Part shown: in pieces, positions 44,624 through 53,100 of the stretch | Numbering within the stretch: position 1 is the first letter of the stretch | Layout of the letters: the number at the start of each line of letters is the position of its first letter | Assembly (NCBI GenBank): GCA_035720945.1 | Contig: DASTNK010000012.1 | Location: 1-57,269 of the forward strand | Reading direction: 5' to 3' | Length of the DNA: 57,269 bases | DNA from: SCQX01 sp035720945 | GTDB lineage: Bacteria; Pseudomonadota; Gammaproteobacteria; Burkholderiales; Burkholderiaceae_B | Notes under the pieces: generated by a model | What the model was told of the DNA's origin: nothing | Seen by the model: the letters and a program-made list of their open reading frames with translations, nothing else | Databases searched by the model: none | Position numbers and translations under genes: made by a program

Positions 44624-45147
44624 GGCTGCCCCCACAGTGGTTCATGGAAGTGCCGCGTCATGCCGTGGCCGCGCGGCGTCGTGTGGCGATAGCCTACCAT
44701 GCCCCCCGGCGCCATTCACCACCTTGCGGGACCTGCGCCCCACCGGCACGCGGATCGTAAGCCGAAACGGGGTGAGAATGTGAATCAGACACCGTACAAC
44801 CCTCAGTCATCGAAGAAAGATGCCAACACGGGGCTTCGACAACGCGCCACCCGACCCGACGGACGGTATCCGGCCGCGCAATTCCACGCGAACCGCGCGA
44901 TCCGGCGAAGGGAAAACGGTGTCGTGACGCGCACAGCGATATTGTTATTATTTGTATCTATCGATCCTACGTCCAAACACTTGCCCTTGCGCCTTGAGGT
45001 GAAGATTCGTCGCGCCACAAATCAGCCGATATCGAGTCCGGCAAGGGTTCACAGAGGGGGAAGGCTGGAACGCGCCTGACGACGCGTCAGATGCGACGGG
45101 CCGCGAGCGCACACCCGCGGTACTAGGGTGGGGGCCGCGATGACGCG
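44624..45147. other. Gene-free region between bfr and bfd
   Basis: This 524-base gap separates bfr from bfd, although they are often adjacent. It holds an A+T-rich patch at about 44937-44968 (GATATTGTTATTATTTG), which could be part of a bfr promoter, and two copies of a 24-base direct repeat next to the bfd stop. A plus-strand frame from about 44699 to 45079 has no similarity I recognise and is not called. Confidence 0.5.
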
Positions 45148-45165
45148 TCAGGCGCGACGGGCCGC
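45081..45165. repeat. 24-base direct repeat at the end of bfd
   Basis: Copies at 45081-45104 and 45142-45165 differ at two positions. The second copy covers the last codons and stop of bfd, so the first looks like a partial duplication of the gene end. Each contains the sequence GACGCGTC; in the first copy this is part of a small hairpin (CTGACG-ACG-CGTCAG, 45076-45090). Confidence 0.7.
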
Positions 45166-45420
45166 TATGGCGACCATGGGGACAATTTCCGTGTCGGCGG
45201 AGGCGTCGTTGGCCGCCACGACCGGCGCGACGGATGTTTCGTGCGACACCTGGCCGGCATAGCGCCCGCCGGGCAGGTATTCGGTGGCGGTTTCCGAGCA
45301 ACAGCCACAGCATGCCCCGACCCCCAGTTGCGACTGGAGATCGGACAGAGAACGGGCGCCCGCCGTGACGGCGGACCGGACCTGGTTCTCGGAAATGGCG
45401 TTACAGACACAAATGAACAT
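45148..45420 (-). CDS. bfd: Bacterioferritin-associated ferredoxin
   Basis: A 90-residue [2Fe-2S] protein that helps to release iron from bacterioferritin. The family opening MFICVCNAISENQVRSAV carries Cys4 and Cys6; the second pair is C38 and C41 within GACCGCC (37-41), which has extra cysteines. The C-terminal 40 residues are longer than in Escherichia coli. Start at 45420; an ATG at 45435 is in frame but lies inside the Fur box. No ribosome site precedes the ATG, in line with a leaderless transcript. Confidence 0.93.
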   Translation of the reverse strand: MFICVCNAISENQVRSAVTAGARSLSDLQSQLGVGACCGCCSETATEYLPGGRYAGQVSHETSVAPVVAANDASADTEIVPMVAIAARRA

Positions 45421-45456
45421 GAGAATAATTATCATCTAATTTTTCTCTGAAAGCAA
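45420..45456 (-). promoter_or_regulatory. bfd promoter with Fur box over the -10
   Basis: On the minus strand: -35 TTGCTT (45456-45451), 17-base spacer, -10 GATAAT (45433-45428). The 7-1-7 Fur consensus TGATAAT-N-ATTATCA matches with one mismatch at 45434-45420 (TGATAAT-T-ATTCTCA), covering the -10 and ending on the start codon. The -10 lies 7 bases before the ATG, so the mRNA would start at or near the ATG. Iron-replete repression by Fur is the expected outcome. Confidence 0.8.
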
Positions 45457-45478
45457 TCCGTGTGACGCAACCGCAACA

Positions 45479-46903
45479 TCACACACAATCGCGGGCCACT
45501 CGCCTCGTGTCGGGGTCACCACCGCACAGCGCCGCCCTGGCCTTGCGCACACTGGCCGCTTCGATGCCGGCGGCTTCGCGGTATTTCGCCACGGTGCGGC
45601 GCGCGACCACCACGCCCTGGTCTGACAAGCGGGCCGCGATCTGGCTGTCGGACAAGGGTTTCTTGCCCGATTCCTCGCTCACCAGCTTGATGATCAGTGA
45701 GCGCACGGCCTCGCCCGAAGTGGTACCGCCGTCATCGGTGGCCAGCGCCGCGCCGAAAAACCGCTTGAGCTCAACGACCCCCCATGGCGTTTGCGCGTAT
45801 TTCTGTCGTGTGGCGCGCGACACGGTGGATTCATGCATATCCAGTTCCTGTGCCACGTCGCGCAACAGCAGCGGGCGCATGGCGCCCATGCCTCGTTCGA
45901 AAAAGGCTTCCTGGCGACTGACGATGACCTGCGTCACCCGGAGCACCGTGCTGAAGCGCTGATTCACGCCCTTGATGAGATTGTGGGCCTGCTGCACCTG
46001 GGCCTGCAGCGCACGCGGGTCGGGGCCATCGCCGAGCAAGCGCTCGTACAGAGGATTGACGCGCAAGCGCGGCGCGAGCGCCGGGTTCTGGAAGACCCGC
46101 CACCCCCCCTTCACCTTGCGCACAAGCACGTCCGGCACGACGAAATCCGCCACCGACGTCGCCCACGCCCGGCCTGGCCGGGGGTCGAGCCGCAGCAGCA
46201 AGGCATGCGCCGCCTGGAACGTGTCGTGCGAGCACGACAGCACATCGCACAGGCGATTGACGCTGCCGGCGGCGAGCAGACCGAGATGATCGCGGGCGAT
46301 GTCACGCGCACATGCCAGGACGCCGGGCGATGCGTCGGCGCGGCGCGCATCGAGCTGCAGCAGCAGGCATTCGGACAGGGCGCCCGCCCCCACACCCGCC
46401 GGATCGAACGACTGCAACAGGCGCACCGCGGCGCGCCATTCGTCCGCGTCGGCGGCCACGTCGGGGAATGCGGTGGCCACCTCGGCCAGCGACACTGGCA
46501 AATAACCGTTTTCGTCGAGCTCGCCGATCAAGATGCCGACCAGGAGGCAGTCACGCGGCGTGGCGCGCGTCAGGCGCAACTGGCCAAGAAGGTGGTCGGA
46601 AAGCGTTTCGTCGGCACTGGTTTCGACGATGCCGTCGCCATCGCCGTCACCGCGCCGGGCGGTGACCGACGGCGTGGACCAGTACAGCGGCTCGGTTTCG
46701 GCGTCCCGGGGTTCTTCCCCCTGGGGCGCTTCGATGTCATACTCTTCCTGACGTTCGAGCAACGGGTTTTCCTGGACCGCCTGGGCAATCTCGGCCTCCA
46801 GGTCCTGCGCCGACAACTGCAACAGCCGGATCGACTGTTGCAGCTGGGGCGTCAGCGCCAACTGCTGGCGCTGTTTCAATTCCAGGAATGGTCCAGGCTG
46901 CAT
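45479..46903 (-). CDS. rpoN: RNA polymerase sigma-54 factor
   Basis: A 474-residue sigma-54. The N-terminal glutamine-rich activator-interacting region is clear (LELKQRQQLALTPQLQQSI, then LQLSAQDLEAEI). The core-binding domain follows, and the DNA-binding end contains the helix-turn-helix and the RpoN box ARRTVAKYRE. Start at 46903 (MQPGPFLELKQ); the in-frame ATG at 46927 overlaps the divergent gene. In many proteobacteria rpoN follows lptB; here the upstream neighbour is a divergent membrane protein gene only 15 bases away, and bfd lies downstream. Confidence 0.96.
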   Translation of the reverse strand: MQPGPFLELKQRQQLALTPQLQQSIRLLQLSAQDLEAEIAQAVQENPLLERQEEYDIEAPQGEEPRDAETEPLYWSTPSVTARRGDGDGDGIVETSADETLSDHLLGQLRLTRATPRDCLLVGILIGELDENGYLPVSLAEVATAFPDVAADADEWRAAVRLLQSFDPAGVGAGALSECLLLQLDARRADASPGVLACARDIARDHLGLLAAGSVNRLCDVLSCSHDTFQAAHALLLRLDPRPGRAWATSVADFVVPDVLVRKVKGGWRVFQNPALAPRLRVNPLYERLLGDGPDPRALQAQVQQAHNLIKGVNQRFSTVLRVTQVIVSRQEAFFERGMGAMRPLLLRDVAQELDMHESTVSRATRQKYAQTPWGVVELKRFFGAALATDDGGTTSGEAVRSLIIKLVSEESGKKPLSDSQIAARLSDQGVVVARRTVAKYREAAGIEAASVRKARAALCGGDPDTRRVARDCV

Positions 46904-46918
46904 AGGTAAAATAGTGGC

Positions 46919-47461
46919 ATGAAACAAAACTCACCCAACGAACCCACCCGCCAGGACGGCGCCCTGCTGCGCAACACCTTGTTGAAACTGACCGCGGCAC
47001 AGAAAATCCTGTGCGTGGTCGTCGTCGTCGTGGTGGCTCTGGTCTGGTACGACCTGCTGAACCAGCTCGTGGCGTTCGGACACAACATCGACTATTCCGG
47101 GCTGCATGCGCTGGGCAACGACATGGTGCAGATGCTCAAGCTGTACAACCCGTATTTCTGGTGGGGGGTGGTCGCGCTATGTACCCTCATTATTGCCTAT
47201 TTCCTGCATCTGTTCGTGCAGGCCACCCGGCGGCGCGTGCGCATGCGGCTGGTCAGCGCCGACGTCATCCACACGCTTGCGCGTGAACTGTCGCAACCGG
47301 CCAAAGACGTCCTCCTGTGGGTATGGCAAGACCGCCACGACCCCATCACCGTAGGTGATCTGCAACGCACGTCCGACGAGCTCCACGCGCGCCGCGCCGA
47401 CAAGATCCGGCTGGCCCAGGATCACGCCTCGGCCCTGCTCGGCGAACAAAACGGCGCCTGA
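46919..47461 (+). CDS. Hypothetical two-helix membrane protein
   Basis: A 180-residue protein of unknown function. Two strong hydrophobic segments at about 29-51 and 78-99 are separated by a loop with HNIDYSGLHALGND. The C-terminal 80 residues are charged and helical (RRRVRMRLVSADVIHTLARE), probably cytoplasmic. It begins 15 bases from the rpoN start in the opposite direction; TAAAAT at 46907-46912 is a possible -10, giving a leaderless message. No recognised domain. Confidence 0.75.
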   Translation: MKQNSPNEPTRQDGALLRNTLLKLTAAQKILCVVVVVVVALVWYDLLNQLVAFGHNIDYSGLHALGNDMVQMLKLYNPYFWWGVVALCTLIIAYFLHLFVQATRRRVRMRLVSADVIHTLARELSQPAKDVLLWVWQDRHDPITVGDLQRTSDELHARRADKIRLAQDHASALLGEQNGA

Positions 47462-47570
47462 GCGGCGCAGCGGCCCGCTGTACTGAACCGTTCCCGCCGA
47501 ACGCCGCCATTGCCGGGCCGCAATCACGAACCGCTTGCCTTCTCGGCGAAAATGTGTTCGACTATTGGGC

Positions 47571-47699
47571 ATGAGTTCCCCACACGACGCTTCCCGCAAC
47601 ACTTGCAACCGCCTCGGGCACCCCGCCCGCCGCGTTGCGTCGTGCCTCGTGCTTCCCCTCGCCCTATCCCTGCTGCTACCGATCGGTTGCCGAGCCTAG
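47571..47699 (+). CDS. Leucine-rich leader peptide upstream of leuA
   Basis: A 42-codon frame from ATG 47571 to TAG 47697. Seven of eleven codons at positions 26-36 are leucine (CTC, CTT, CTC, CTA, CTG, CTG, CTA), including two CTA codons that are rare in this G+C-rich window. It ends 145 bases before the leuA start. Leader peptides rich in the codon of the end product are the known device for attenuating leucine operons. The peptide also resembles a lipoprotein signal (LLLPIGC), but it stops two codons later, so no mature part exists. No strong ribosome site is visible, which is the main weakness. Confidence 0.6.
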   Translation: MSSPHDASRNTCNRLGHPARRVASCLVLPLALSLLLPIGCRA

Positions 47700-47844
47700 C
47701 GTCGCGTGGCAGTTCGGCAGCCCGTGCAAGCCACCCCCGATATCCCCGTTCGTAGTTCGCCCCCTCCCACTTGCGTCTGAACCGGCCTCAAGCGCCGACC
47801 CGGCGAACGCGATCCGCAAAGCTCCAGCCCAAAAGGTACCCTCG
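47685..47844 (+). promoter_or_regulatory. Putative leuA attenuator region
   Basis: GGTTGCCGA (47685-47693), across the leader's stop region, can pair with TCGGCAGCC (47714-47722) with one G-U pair. It is followed by a C-rich, G-poor stretch (24 C, 7 G in 47727-47774). A T-run terminator is absent. The layout suits leader-peptide control with Rho-dependent rather than intrinsic termination; this is an inference. The leuA ribosome site AAAGG lies near 47834. Confidence 0.4.
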
Positions 47845-49536
47845 ATGATTCCCGTCCCGTCCGACAAATACCGGCCGTTCGTGCCGTTCACCCGCGACTT
47901 CTCCGAACGCACCTGGCCCAGCAAGCGCATCACCCATCCCCCCATCTGGATGAGCACCGACCTGCGCGATGGCAACCAGTCCCTCATCGAACCCATGAAC
48001 GTGAAGCGCAAGCTGCGCTTCTTCGAGCAACTGGTCAAGATCGGTTTCAAGGAAATCGAGGTCGGGTTCCCGTCGGCGTCGCAGACCGACTTCGATTTCG
48101 TGCGCAAGCTGGTCGATGACAAGCGCATCCCCGAAGACGTCACCGTCATCGTGCTGACCCAGGCGCGCGAAGACCTGATCGCGCGCACCGTCGAATCGGT
48201 GGCGGGCGCGAAACAAGCCATCGTGCACATGTACAACGCGTGCGCGCCGGGGTTCCGCAAGATCGTGTTCAACATGACCCAGGACGAGGTCAAGAAGATC
48301 GCCACCGATGGCACCAGGCTGGTCAAGCACTACACCTCGCAGCACCCGGAAACGTCGTGGCGCTACGAATACTCCCCCGAAGTGTTCAGCACGACCGAAC
48401 CCGAATTCGCGCTGGACGTGTGCAACGCAGTGGGCAAAGTCTGGCAGCCCACGCCGGAATCGAAGATCATCTTCAATCTGCCGGCCACCGTCGAGGCCAC
48501 GACGCCGAACATGTACGCCGACCAGATCGAATGGATGCACACGCACCTGGACAATCGCGACTGCGTGGTGCTGAGCCTGCATCCGCACAATGACCGTGGC
48601 ACGGCCGTCGCCGCGGCCGAACTGGCCATCATGGCGGGCGCCGACCGCGTCGAAGGCTGCCTGTTCGGAAACGGCGAACGCACGGGCAACGTCGACCTGG
48701 TCACGCTGGCCCTGAACCTGTACACCCAGGGTATCCATCCCGGCCTGGATTTCTCCGATATCGACGAAGTGCGCCGCTGTGTCGAATACTGCAATCAGTT
48801 GCCGGTGCACCCCCGCCACCCGTACGTGGGTGATCTGGTGTTCACGGCGTTCTCCGGGTCGCATCAGGACGCCATCAAAAAAGGCTTCGCGCGCCAGGAT
48901 CCGAACGCGCTGTGGGAAGTCCCCTATCTGCCCATCGATCCCGCCGATCTGGGCCGCAGCTACGACGCGGTCATCCGCGTCAACAGTCAGTCGGGCAAGG
49001 GCGGGGTGTCGTACCTGCTGGAATCCGAACACGGTCTGGTGCTGCCGCGACGCCTGCAGATCGAATTCAGCCGCGCCATTCAACGCGTCACCGACGAAAC
49101 CGGCAAGGAAGTCACGGCCGAGGCCGTCTACGACATCTTCAGCACGGAATACCTGAAGCAGGAACATCCCCTCAAGCTGGTGCGCCACCGCATCAGCGGC
49201 GACCCCAAGGCCGCGGCTGGCCAGCAGTTCCAGATCGAGGCGGAGATCGAGGAAAACGGCCAGGTGCGAAACCTGACGGGCAAGGGCGACGGTGCGATCG
49301 CGGCGTTCGTCAATGCGCTGAAGCTGCCCATCCGCATCATGGACTACAGCGAACACGCCATCGGCACCGGCACCGACACACGCGCCGCGTCGTATGTGGA
49401 GCTGCGCATCGGGGAGTCCCCGTCGGGCTTCGGCGTGGGCATCCACGGCGATATCGTCACCGCATCGTTCCTGGCCATACTCAGCGCCGTGAACCGGCAC
49501 ATGATCAGCCAGACCCAGGAGGCCATGGCCGCCTGA
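47845..49536 (+). CDS. leuA: 2-isopropylmalate synthase
   Basis: A 563-residue enzyme that condenses acetyl-CoA with 2-oxoisovalerate, the first step of leucine synthesis. The metal-binding DLRDGNQ (39-45) and LHPHNDRGTAVAAAELA are present, and the C-terminal LeuA allosteric domain (about 430-563) that binds leucine is intact. Length is that of the longer form of the enzyme. Start at 47845, giving MIPVPSDKYRPF; the open frame back to 47635 overlaps the leader. Two strong hairpins follow. Confidence 0.96.
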   Translation: MIPVPSDKYRPFVPFTRDFSERTWPSKRITHPPIWMSTDLRDGNQSLIEPMNVKRKLRFFEQLVKIGFKEIEVGFPSASQTDFDFVRKLVDDKRIPEDVTVIVLTQAREDLIARTVESVAGAKQAIVHMYNACAPGFRKIVFNMTQDEVKKIATDGTRLVKHYTSQHPETSWRYEYSPEVFSTTEPEFALDVCNAVGKVWQPTPESKIIFNLPATVEATTPNMYADQIEWMHTHLDNRDCVVLSLHPHNDRGTAVAAAELAIMAGADRVEGCLFGNGERTGNVDLVTLALNLYTQGIHPGLDFSDIDEVRRCVEYCNQLPVHPRHPYVGDLVFTAFSGSHQDAIKKGFARQDPNALWEVPYLPIDPADLGRSYDAVIRVNSQSGKGGVSYLLESEHGLVLPRRLQIEFSRAIQRVTDETGKEVTAEAVYDIFSTEYLKQEHPLKLVRHRISGDPKAAAGQQFQIEAEIEENGQVRNLTGKGDGAIAAFVNALKLPIRIMDYSEHAIGTGTDTRAASYVELRIGESPSGFGVGIHGDIVTASFLAILSAVNRHMISQTQEAMAA

Positions 49537-49543
49537 AAAAACA

Positions 49544-49562
49544 AGCGCCCCCGGGGGGCGCT
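49544..49562 (+). terminator. Hairpin after leuA
   Basis: AGCGCCCC (49544-49551) pairs with GGGGCGCT (49555-49562). It lies 7 bases after the leuA stop, flanked by A runs. Confidence 0.6.
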
Positions 49563-49567
49563 CCGAA

Positions 49568-49606
49568 AAAAAGCCGGCTGTGCTCAAAAGGCACAGCCGG
49601 CTTTTT
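49568..49606. terminator. Strong bidirectional terminator
   Basis: A perfect 16-bp stem (49568-49583 with 49591-49606) over the loop TCAAAAG, with five A on the left and five T on the right. It serves leuA on the plus strand and the DUF1840 gene on the minus strand. Confidence 0.92.
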
Positions 49607-49705
49607 CATGGATCGGCGCGGGTCAGAAGCTGACATTGGGCCGCGTGGGCACGCGGCCTTTTCTGCCGGCCGGGATGACACCGACCGGCACCGGGACGAT
49701 GCCGC

Positions 49706-50053
49706 TCACCAGGACGAAGGGCCGGGCTCCCAGGTGACATCGACGTTATGTTCGCGCGACAGGCGCAGCATCGCGAGCAACGGGAAGGCGCGCCGGCGGA
49801 AGCTCACAGCCTGCGAGATGGGGTGGATCTCGGAGGCGATCTGGTCGCTTTCGTCGGAGAGTTCCGGCTCTTTGTCGGCGGCGATGGCATGTTCGATGCC
49901 GGCGATGGCCGCATCGAGCTGGTCACGGGTGATGACACCGCGTTCGGGCAGCGTATCGGTATAAGGCTTACCCGCCGCCTTGAGTATCGGCAGCGCGTGC
50001 TTCGCGAACATCAGGACTTCCGCGGCTGCTTTGGAATAAAAGACAACTAGCAT
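49706..50053 (-). CDS. DUF1840 family protein
   Basis: A 115-residue protein with the DUF1840 layout: MLVVFYSKAAAEVLMFAKHALPILKAAGK, a middle helix with ITRDQLDAAIAGIEHAI, and a C-terminal segment RRAFPLLAMLRLSREHNVDVTWEPG. Start at 50053, which has GAGGGA upstream; an in-frame start at 50113 is rejected. Small soluble protein of unknown function. It is divergent from the RHS gene across 101 bases. Confidence 0.85.
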   Translation of the reverse strand: MLVVFYSKAAAEVLMFAKHALPILKAAGKPYTDTLPERGVITRDQLDAAIAGIEHAIAADKEPELSDESDQIASEIHPISQAVSFRRRAFPLLAMLRLSREHNVDVTWEPGPSSW

Positions 50054-50154
50054 ATTGTCGGTTTCCCTCAATGGACATATCAATACACTACTGTAACCCA
50101 GGGAATCAAGCAAGCGTCAGACTGTGAGCCATCCCTTACATCAAGAGCCTCGTC

Positions 50155-53100
50155 ATGACGCGACCCGTGCGGCTGTCCATCATCACCGTGTGCCTGCCGG
50201 TCGCGCTGATGGTCGGCACGCCGGGCCACGGGCAGCCAACGTGCGGGCCACCCTCGCTGGGTTCGCCTTGCGCGCTGGGCGGCCCGGCCCTGCTGCCCCC
50301 CAACGAGCCCTCGTTGAATCTGGGCGCCGGCAACCCCATCCATTTGGCGACTGGCAACAAACACCAGCGCGAAACCGATCTGCCCGCCATCGCCGGCGTG
50401 CCCGGCCTCGAAATCGTCCGCCACTACAATTCCCGCGATCATCGCCAGTCCGCATTCGGGTCTGGTTGGTCGCTGTCCTACGACGCCCGTCTGTATCACA
50501 TCGGGGCCACCTGGCAGATCGCCCAGCCCGACGGCAGCCGCATCCTGTTCCAGGGTGGTCCGGACGGCCCCATGCCGAATCGACACGGGCGCCTGGAATC
50601 GCACCAATCCGGGTGGCGCTGGACCTGGCCGAACGGGCGCGAGTTGCGGTTCGACACGCACGGCAGGCTGATCGCCATTCGCCTGGCGGCGCGCCACGCG
50701 CTCACGCTGGCGCGCCACGAGGGCCCGGAATCATTGCGCGGCGCCATCGCATCCGTGACGCACAACGGTGGGGCCAAATTGACGCTGCATTATCTCGTGC
50801 GTGGCGGCCATGCCTACGTGGATCGGGTCGGCAGCCCCGTGGGGGTTTTCCAATACCAGTACGAACCTGTCCCTGCCTCCAGCCTGGATGACGGCACGGC
50901 ACCGACATGGCGGCTGGTCGGCCTGACGCGTCCGGACGGCATGCGGCGACGCTACCTGTATGAGCCCGAACACCAGGCGGGCGATCCGTTGCTGCTCACC
51001 GGCGTGGCCATCGTATCTGCCGACGGACGGCGGATGGCCCGAACCAATTCGTGGGCCTACGACAAAACAGGACGCGCCATCCGGTCGACACAAGGCGGGC
51101 CGGATGCAACGAAAGGCCATGTGTCGATCACCTATGTGCGACCGCCATCGCCGGATCGCACGGGCCTGACCCGCGTGACCGATGCCGACGGCCAGCGCAG
51201 CCAGTTCATCACCGCCGTCAAAGGCGGACGGCATGTGCTGCTGGACGCCGAGGGCGCGGGCTGCTCGGGCTGTCCCGCGCCGGGCACCCATGCCCAGTAT
51301 GACGAACTGGGCCGCCTGACCGAGGTCAACGGCACGCGCATCGAACGCGACGTGTCCGGTGCAATCACCTCGGTGGCCCCGTCCGGCATGGGTTGGCCCG
51401 CCCTGGCGCTGCACTACCAGGCCAATGGGCGCCGGGCCTCATGGACGTCGGCCGTGACCGGCACCGAACATACGCGATTCGATGCCGCGCATCGCCCCGT
51501 GCGGCGGGAGTTCGCCAATGGCGATGTCTGGGAGTATGACTACGATGCGCACGGCCGCCCTGTGCGGCTGCGGGAATCGAGCGTGGAAGCGACCGGTGCG
51601 CCAAGTACGGCAAGTACGCCAGGCGTGGCGGATGCGGAGGGGACAGCGCATCCGTCGGGCATGGTCTCGCCACAAACGACGACGCTGTCCTGGCGGGGCC
51701 GCCTGCTCGAACGCGTCACCCATCCGCATGAAAACGAATGGCGCGGGTACGATGCCGGCCAACGCATGGTCCGGCGTGTCGTGGAGCGCCCGCATGGCAG
51801 CGTGCCACAACGCCACATCGACACCTTCCACTACGACAACCACGGCAGGCTGGCCCGCCATGACCTGCCAGAAGGGGGCGCCTTGCTCTATCACTATGCG
51901 CCGCGCGGCCGGTTGCTGGGCATCGACTGGCTGGATCGCGACGCCCGCGCGCACACCGTGATCGCCACCACGGCGGGCCGGCCGGGCTATCGCTACGGCA
52001 ATGGCCTCACGCTCACGACCCGCCGAACCCACGGCCAGGACACTGGCCTGGCCGTGGCCGATGCGAAGGGTGTTCTGCTCGCGGAAAGCCGGCGCTACGA
52101 CAATCTGGGCCGGCTGGCACAGGAAACCCACACCGCGCCCGCGGCGGGATTCGACGAAACCTGGCGCTATGCGTACGACGCACGCGGCCGCATGGCGGGG
52201 GCGCGGCGTTTCACACGGGCCGGAGCCGTGTCCGCGCGTGGCAACCCGAATCCAACCGACGTCATCACAGGCAAATCCGGCGACAACGCGAACCGACCGC
52301 CACCTTCCCGCTCCATGGCGTCAGACCCTTCCATCTGGTACGCGTGGCGCGACGACGGCTCCCTCGCCGCGCGGCGTGACGGGGGACGCACACAACGCCC
52401 CACCATCGCGCGGGACCCATCCGGCCTACCCCGCGCCGTGGGCGATATCGTCCTGGAATACGGTCCAAACCGGCGTCTTCGACGCGCCGCGCGCGGTGCC
52501 AGCACCCTGGCCACGTATCGCCACAATGCCTTCGGGCAGCGCATCACGGCCGAGTCCACCCTGGCCAGAACCGATTACTTCTATCTGGACAACAAAGTCG
52601 TGGCCGAGGCGGCCAGGCCCGTCCCGCGGACACAGCCGTCCGGCCGGGCAACGGCCGGGACGACCGCACCCGATCCACCGACCATCACGCGACGCTATAT
52701 CTATGCGGGAGACGTCCTGGTCGGCCTCATCGACCACCCACTCGATCAGTCCGCCACGGTCGGGACACTCTATGCCGTCCACACCGATTTGCTGGGCGCC
52801 CCACGGGCGGTGACCGATGCCAGCCAGGCCATCCGCTGGCTGGCCGCCTACACACCCACCGGCGAGGCCAGACGCGTCGCGGGCGACCTCACGCTGGACG
52901 TGCGCCTGCCGGGGCAGATGTTCGATGCCGCCACCGGTTGGCACGACAATCTTCTGCGCACGTACGCCCCCGCCCTGGGGCAGTATCTGGAGCCCGACCC
53001 GCTCGGGCCGGTTCCCGGCAACCAGGCGTTCGGCTACGCCGCGCAGCGTCCGCGCCGCTATACGGATCCACTGGGCCTGCTGCTGTTCGCCTTCGACGGC

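Noticed and set aside
44699..45079. 126-codon plus-strand frame between bfr and bfd
   Set aside because: No recognisable domain, basic low-complexity composition, and start uncertain; kept only as part of the gene-free region.
45141..45150. TGACGCGTCA palindrome as an operator
   Set aside because: It lies over the bfd stop codon and is part of the direct repeat; no promoter is near.
47571..47699. Leader peptide considered as the start of a lipoprotein gene
   Set aside because: The lipobox-like LPIGC is followed by a stop after two codons, and no frame continues it; the leucine codon run before leuA is explained better by attenuation.
47788..49587. 599-codon minus-strand frame opposite leuA
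   Set aside because: Antisense shadow of a conserved enzyme gene.
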